Assembly: GCA_900548905.1 (NCBI GenBank)
Contig: URMK01000032.1
Span: forward strand, 1 to 64,000
DNA: 64,000 nucleotides
Direction: 5' to 3'
DNA from: an uncultured Lachnospiraceae bacterium
GTDB lineage: Bacteria > Bacillota > Clostridia > Lachnospirales > Lachnospiraceae
Shown: piece by piece, positions 61,350 to 64,000 of the stretch
Layout of the letters: the number at the start of each line of letters is the position of its first letter
How positions within the stretch are numbered: position 1 is the stretch's first letter
Program-made: the position numbers and the translations under genes
Notes under the pieces: generated by a model
Told to the model about the DNA's origin: nothing
Databases searched by the model: none
The model's input: the letters and a program-made list of their open reading frames with translations, nothing else

Positions 61350-62516
61350 CTATTTATAATTTCCCACCGTAATGTCTTCTGCGGCAAAATTCTCCACGCT
61401 TGCGGATTTTTCATAAAAATGGACTGCATTCCGGAGAAGCCCCTCCATGGTGTAGTATTCATCCTCCACCGCAATCGGCAGGCTCACCGTCCTTTTCTGG
61501 AAACCGGCTTTATAGATCGCCGTGATCAGTTCCACTGTTTTTCTTCCGTCCTCACCGGTAATAAAAGGGCGGGTTCCTTTTTCCAGGGCGGATAATACAT
61601 TTTCTATTTCACCCGTATGTCCCTCATAGGAAAGATCCTCTATAGAATCATAGAAGTCATCCAGTTCCTTCATCAGCTCCTGGTTATGCTCCGGAACGGG
61701 AAATCCATTTGCCTGCGTCACTTCCGCCACACAGGACCAGGGTGCTGCCAGCTTGGCATTTTCACATTGAAGCACAATGCCCTGCTCTTCCCCGTGGTGG
61801 ACTACGGAGCTGGTCACCTCCGCCACCGAACCGTCTTTATAACGCAGGGCGGCAAAGGAAAGATCCTCCACTTCCGAATTATCATGCATTACATTTGCCA
61901 GAACGGAAGTCACCTCTTCCGGAAGCCCGCCCTGGATCCAGTTAATCATATCGATGTGGTGCACGGCATGGTTCAGAGTGGGACCGCCGCCTTCCTTTTC
62001 CCAGGTGCCTCTCCACCATAAATCATAATAGCAATGACCCCTCCACCACAAGGAATTAACATGGGCACAGCGTATGTTACCTGCCAGACCGCTTTCCACC
62101 GTCTTTTTCAGCTTGTATATGCTGTTCCGGAAACGATTCTGGGCAACAATCCCCATGGTTACCCCGTTTTTCTTCTCCGCCTCCAACATGGCGTCGCATT
62201 CCTTCAGGCTAGGCGCCATCGGTTTTTCCACCAGCACATTACAGCCAGCATTCATACAGTTTACAGCGATCTGTGCATGGGAAGACGGCGGCGTGCATAC
62301 ATGGACCAAATCAATTTTAAGTCCCGATGCCAGAAGCGCTTCGTGGCTGTCAAACACCTGCGCCTCCTCCAGCCGGTATTTCTCTTTGGCCGCCTCCGCT
62401 TTTTCCGGATAAATATCCACAAGCGCCACTATTTTACATCTCTCCGGGAAGGTAAGAAGCCCCTGTATATGGCTTACCGATATATTCCCCGTTCCCACAA
62501 CTGCCGCATTAATCAT
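61350..62516 (-). CDS. Gfo/Idh/MocA-family oxidoreductase
   Basis: This 388-residue protein has the Rossmann motif AVVGTGNISVSHIQGL (about 4), the EKP motif NVLVEKPMAPSLKECDAM (about 95) and a C-terminal domain with the catalytic Lys/His region (about 165-200). Members oxidise or epimerise sugars with NAD(P). It is the first gene of the pair and lies next to a GH2 enzyme, so the two probably act on the sugars it releases. Its ATG is preceded by GAGGCTATTT. The promoter was not found. Confidence 0.92.
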   Translation of the reverse strand: MINAAVVGTGNISVSHIQGLLTFPERCKIVALVDIYPEKAEAAKEKYRLEEAQVFDSHEALLASGLKIDLVHVCTPPSSHAQIAVNCMNAGCNVLVEKPMAPSLKECDAMLEAEKKNGVTMGIVAQNRFRNSIYKLKKTVESGLAGNIRCAHVNSLWWRGHCYYDLWWRGTWEKEGGGPTLNHAVHHIDMINWIQGGLPEEVTSVLANVMHDNSEVEDLSFAALRYKDGSVAEVTSSVVHHGEEQGIVLQCENAKLAAPWSCVAEVTQANGFPVPEHNQELMKELDDFYDSIEDLSYEGHTGEIENVLSALEKGTRPFITGEDGRKTVELITAIYKAGFQKRTVSLPIAVEDEYYTMEGLLRNAVHFYEKSASVENFAAEDITVGNYK

Positions 62517-62681
62517 AAATAGCCTCCCTTTTTATTGATTCTTTCCAGGACTTGGCTGCGGCGGCGCCACATCCACCCCCAAGAAAAAAACTTTTTATCC
62601 TCTGCTGCTGCTTTTTTTATCTTAGCACAGCCTCGGCACAAATTCTTTGCGTGTTTTGCCATAAAGTATGCGTTTATTGTG

Positions 62682-62710
62682 TTTACAGAAAACGAAAAAA
62701 AGAGTATAGT
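62682..62710 (+). promoter_or_regulatory. Promoter of the CPBP gene
   Basis: TTTACA (62682-62687), a 17-bp spacer and TATAGT (62705-62710) lie 52 bp before the ATG at 62762. The ribosome site AGAGGGAG follows. Confidence 0.8.
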
Positions 62711-62761
62711 AGACGAAACGATAAACAGTAAATAAAAAAACAAAAGAGGGAGACAACGAAT

Positions 62762-63403
62762 ATGGCGCTCATTCTGTCCGGCATAATTACCGCAGGTGTC
62801 AATCTGCTGGTATTTTCTTTCATACCATTTCTATGGTGGTTCTTCAGGCACAGGAAGGAAGATTCTTTTTTTAAGTGGCTTGGTTTCATCCGCCCCAGGC
62901 TGAAAAGCAAATGGTGGATGCTTCTCCTTTTTGCCGTTATCTACTACTTTTTTTATAACTTTGATTTTACGCAGTGGATTTCCCCGGAAACCATGGAATA
63001 CCTGGAGGGAAGCGGCTCCGTATCGGTGAATGCATTTGCCGGCATAGGAGCGGCCGCCATTCTTCCTGCGTTTATTGAAAATTTTATCGGGAACGGAGTT
63101 GCCGAAGAGATCCTGTACAGGGGCTTCTTCTGTAAACGCTTCTGCCATAAGCTGGGCTGTGTAAAAGGAATCCTTCTCCAGGCCGTTCTGTTCGGCCTGA
63201 TGCACAACGCCCTGTATCTGCTGGCCGGACTCCAGGTAGGTCTGTGGTATCACCTGCTCATGTTCCTGTTTACAGGAATGGCCGCCCTTCTTTTAGGATG
63301 GCTGAATGAAAAAATCTTTAACGGTTCCATACTGCCGGGAATCCTTCTTCATGGTGCCGGCAATTTTCTGAATTCCATGCTCATGGCATTTTCTATTATG
63401 TAA
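62762..63403 (+). CDS. CPBP-family intramembrane metalloprotease
   Basis: This 213-residue membrane protein has about six hydrophobic segments. The catalytic motifs are EEILYRGFF (about 117, the EExxxR motif), FGLMHNALY (about 145, with His) and HGAGNFLNS (about 200, with His/Asn). CPBP/Abi proteins cut membrane proteins or peptides, and some give immunity to bacteriocins. The gene stands alone with its own promoter and terminator, and its target is unknown. Confidence 0.9.
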   Translation: MALILSGIITAGVNLLVFSFIPFLWWFFRHRKEDSFFKWLGFIRPRLKSKWWMLLLFAVIYYFFYNFDFTQWISPETMEYLEGSGSVSVNAFAGIGAAAILPAFIENFIGNGVAEEILYRGFFCKRFCHKLGCVKGILLQAVLFGLMHNALYLLAGLQVGLWYHLLMFLFTGMAALLLGWLNEKIFNGSILPGILLHGAGNFLNSMLMAFSIM

Positions 63404-63456
63404 TGCCGATACCAAACAGTTTTCCGTGGTTCGCCTGCAAGAGATGGGAAAAAAAC

Positions 63457-63507
63457 GACGCGCCCAAACCGGAGAAAGAACCCGGAACAGGCCGCGTCAT
63501 TTTTTTA
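63457..63507. terminator. Bidirectional terminator at the CPBP/AraC boundary
   Basis: GACGCG (63457-63462) pairs with CGCGTC (63493-63498), extended by CC/GG and CCGG pairs inside the stem. T7 follows on the plus strand and T-rich sequence on the minus strand. The two flanking genes converge here. Confidence 0.75.
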
Positions 63508-63520
63508 TCTGCACCCGCAT

Positions 63521-63997
63521 CTACTTCATGAGAAAGCCTTTTTGATATTGTCCGGGTGATATTCCCGCTATTTTCTTAAAGGTACGGATAAAATTATTGT
63601 AGTCATTAAAGCCGGACAGATAACAGGCTTCCGTCACACTCTTTCCCTCTGTCAGAAGCTGCTTGGCCGCTGCGGTCTTTTTAATCAGAATATAGTGATA
63701 CAGCGTATTACCGGTCTGCTGCTTAAACAGGTGGCTCAAATAATACCTGTCTATGGAAAAGCATTCCGCTATGCTGGCCAATGACAGCTCCGGGGAAAGG
63801 TGGGTATCGATATAATCCAGGATTGCCGTTATGGTTTTATCCGGTATTACCGGCTTTTCCTGTCGGAATTGCCTGTACAGTGAGTTGACATATACCAGCA
63901 GTTCCGCCAGGCAGGAGACGGTGAGGATATCCGCTCCGTATTCCGGGGAACTGCTGACGCCATCCAGTCTTTTACATAGCTTAATCAGGTTATCCAT
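63521..63997 (-). CDS. AraC-family regulator (partial, N-terminus beyond the window)
   Basis: Only the C-terminal 158 residues are visible. The AraC DNA-binding domain (last 100 residues) has LASIAECFSIDRYYLSHLF and VTEACYLSGFNDYNNFIRTFKK, and the chain ends FLMK. The frame reaches the right edge, where an in-frame TTG/ATG is present but no ribosome site can be seen, so the start is outside the window. The usual N-terminal sensor is missing from view. Confidence 0.85.
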   Translation of the reverse strand: MDNLIKLCKRLDGVSSSPEYGADILTVSCLAELLVYVNSLYRQFRQEKPVIPDKTITAILDYIDTHLSPELSLASIAECFSIDRYYLSHLFKQQTGNTLYHYILIKKTAAAKQLLTEGKSVTEACYLSGFNDYNNFIRTFKKIAGISPGQYQKGFLMK

Positions 63998-64000
63998 TTG

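Noticed and set aside
60138..61595. A 485-codon open frame on the plus strand
   Set aside because: It is the shadow of the Gfo/Idh/MocA gene, with no recognisable domain.
1..64000. tRNA, rRNA and CRISPR genes
   Set aside because: None could be recognised by eye. A tRNAscan or Infernal run would be needed to rule out small RNA genes.

Overview
The window looks like a chromosomal stretch of a gut-type Firmicute of class Clostridia, most likely a Lachnospiraceae relative. The evidence is the gene mix: LplABC-like sugar uptake with membrane-bound AraC regulators, GH2 and other glycan enzymes, FprA flavodiiron protein, HD-GYP protein, ECF transporter, RepA_N/ParA/ParB conjugative-element genes, and strong AGGAGG-type ribosome sites. 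No rRNA, tRNA or CRISPR array was seen.

Positions 1-8.8 kb are the end of an integrative conjugative element of the Tn1549-like type, read on the minus strand: ParA, ParB, a RepA_N initiator with an internal array of 24-bp repeats, and a giant methylase/helicase protein. The helicase reading frame is cut just after its TGTP motif by what looks like the 5' end of a group II intron at the window edge. The element probably ends between 8.52 and 8.83 kb, next to a C-terminally shortened PD-(D/E)XK transposase-type gene.

9.9-13 kb holds a response regulator, histidine kinase and lipoprotein operon. 13.1-23.3 kb is a carbohydrate locus: a solute-binding lipoprotein, two permeases and a membrane AraC regulator on the minus strand, with a divergent ADP-ribosylglycohydrolase-fold enzyme and a DUF6259-type glycosidase. 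23.5-28.2 kb carries an HD-GYP protein, an FprA flavoprotein, an HPr-like protein without the usual histidine, and a ferritin.

28.2-35.6 kb is a compact uptake system: two fused ABC half-exporters resembling YbtP/YbtQ or IrtA/IrtB, an MptD-type ECF S component, a double ECF ATPase and an EcfT, with a divergent AraC regulator. The two promoters face each other inside a symmetrical dyad. 35.6-43.3 kb holds an aldo-keto reductase/flavodoxin fusion pseudogene, a polysaccharide deacetylase, a cupin protein, a 4Fe-4S protein with a divergent Crp/Fnr regulator, a small lipoprotein, an MBOAT/SGNH acylation pair and an Eis-like acetyltransferase.

43.3-50.4 kb is a peptide ABC transporter operon ending in an M20 amidohydrolase. 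It is associated with two foldback repeat elements, one of which supplies most of the oppC-like stop codon. A C39-like protein is transcribed divergently. 51.3-62.5 kb is a second glycan region (esterase, AraC regulators, an alpha-barrel carbohydrate enzyme, GH2 beta-galactosidase-type enzyme, two Gfo/Idh/MocA oxidoreductases). The window ends with a CPBP protease and a partial AraC regulator. Family assignments are from reading motifs, without database searches.
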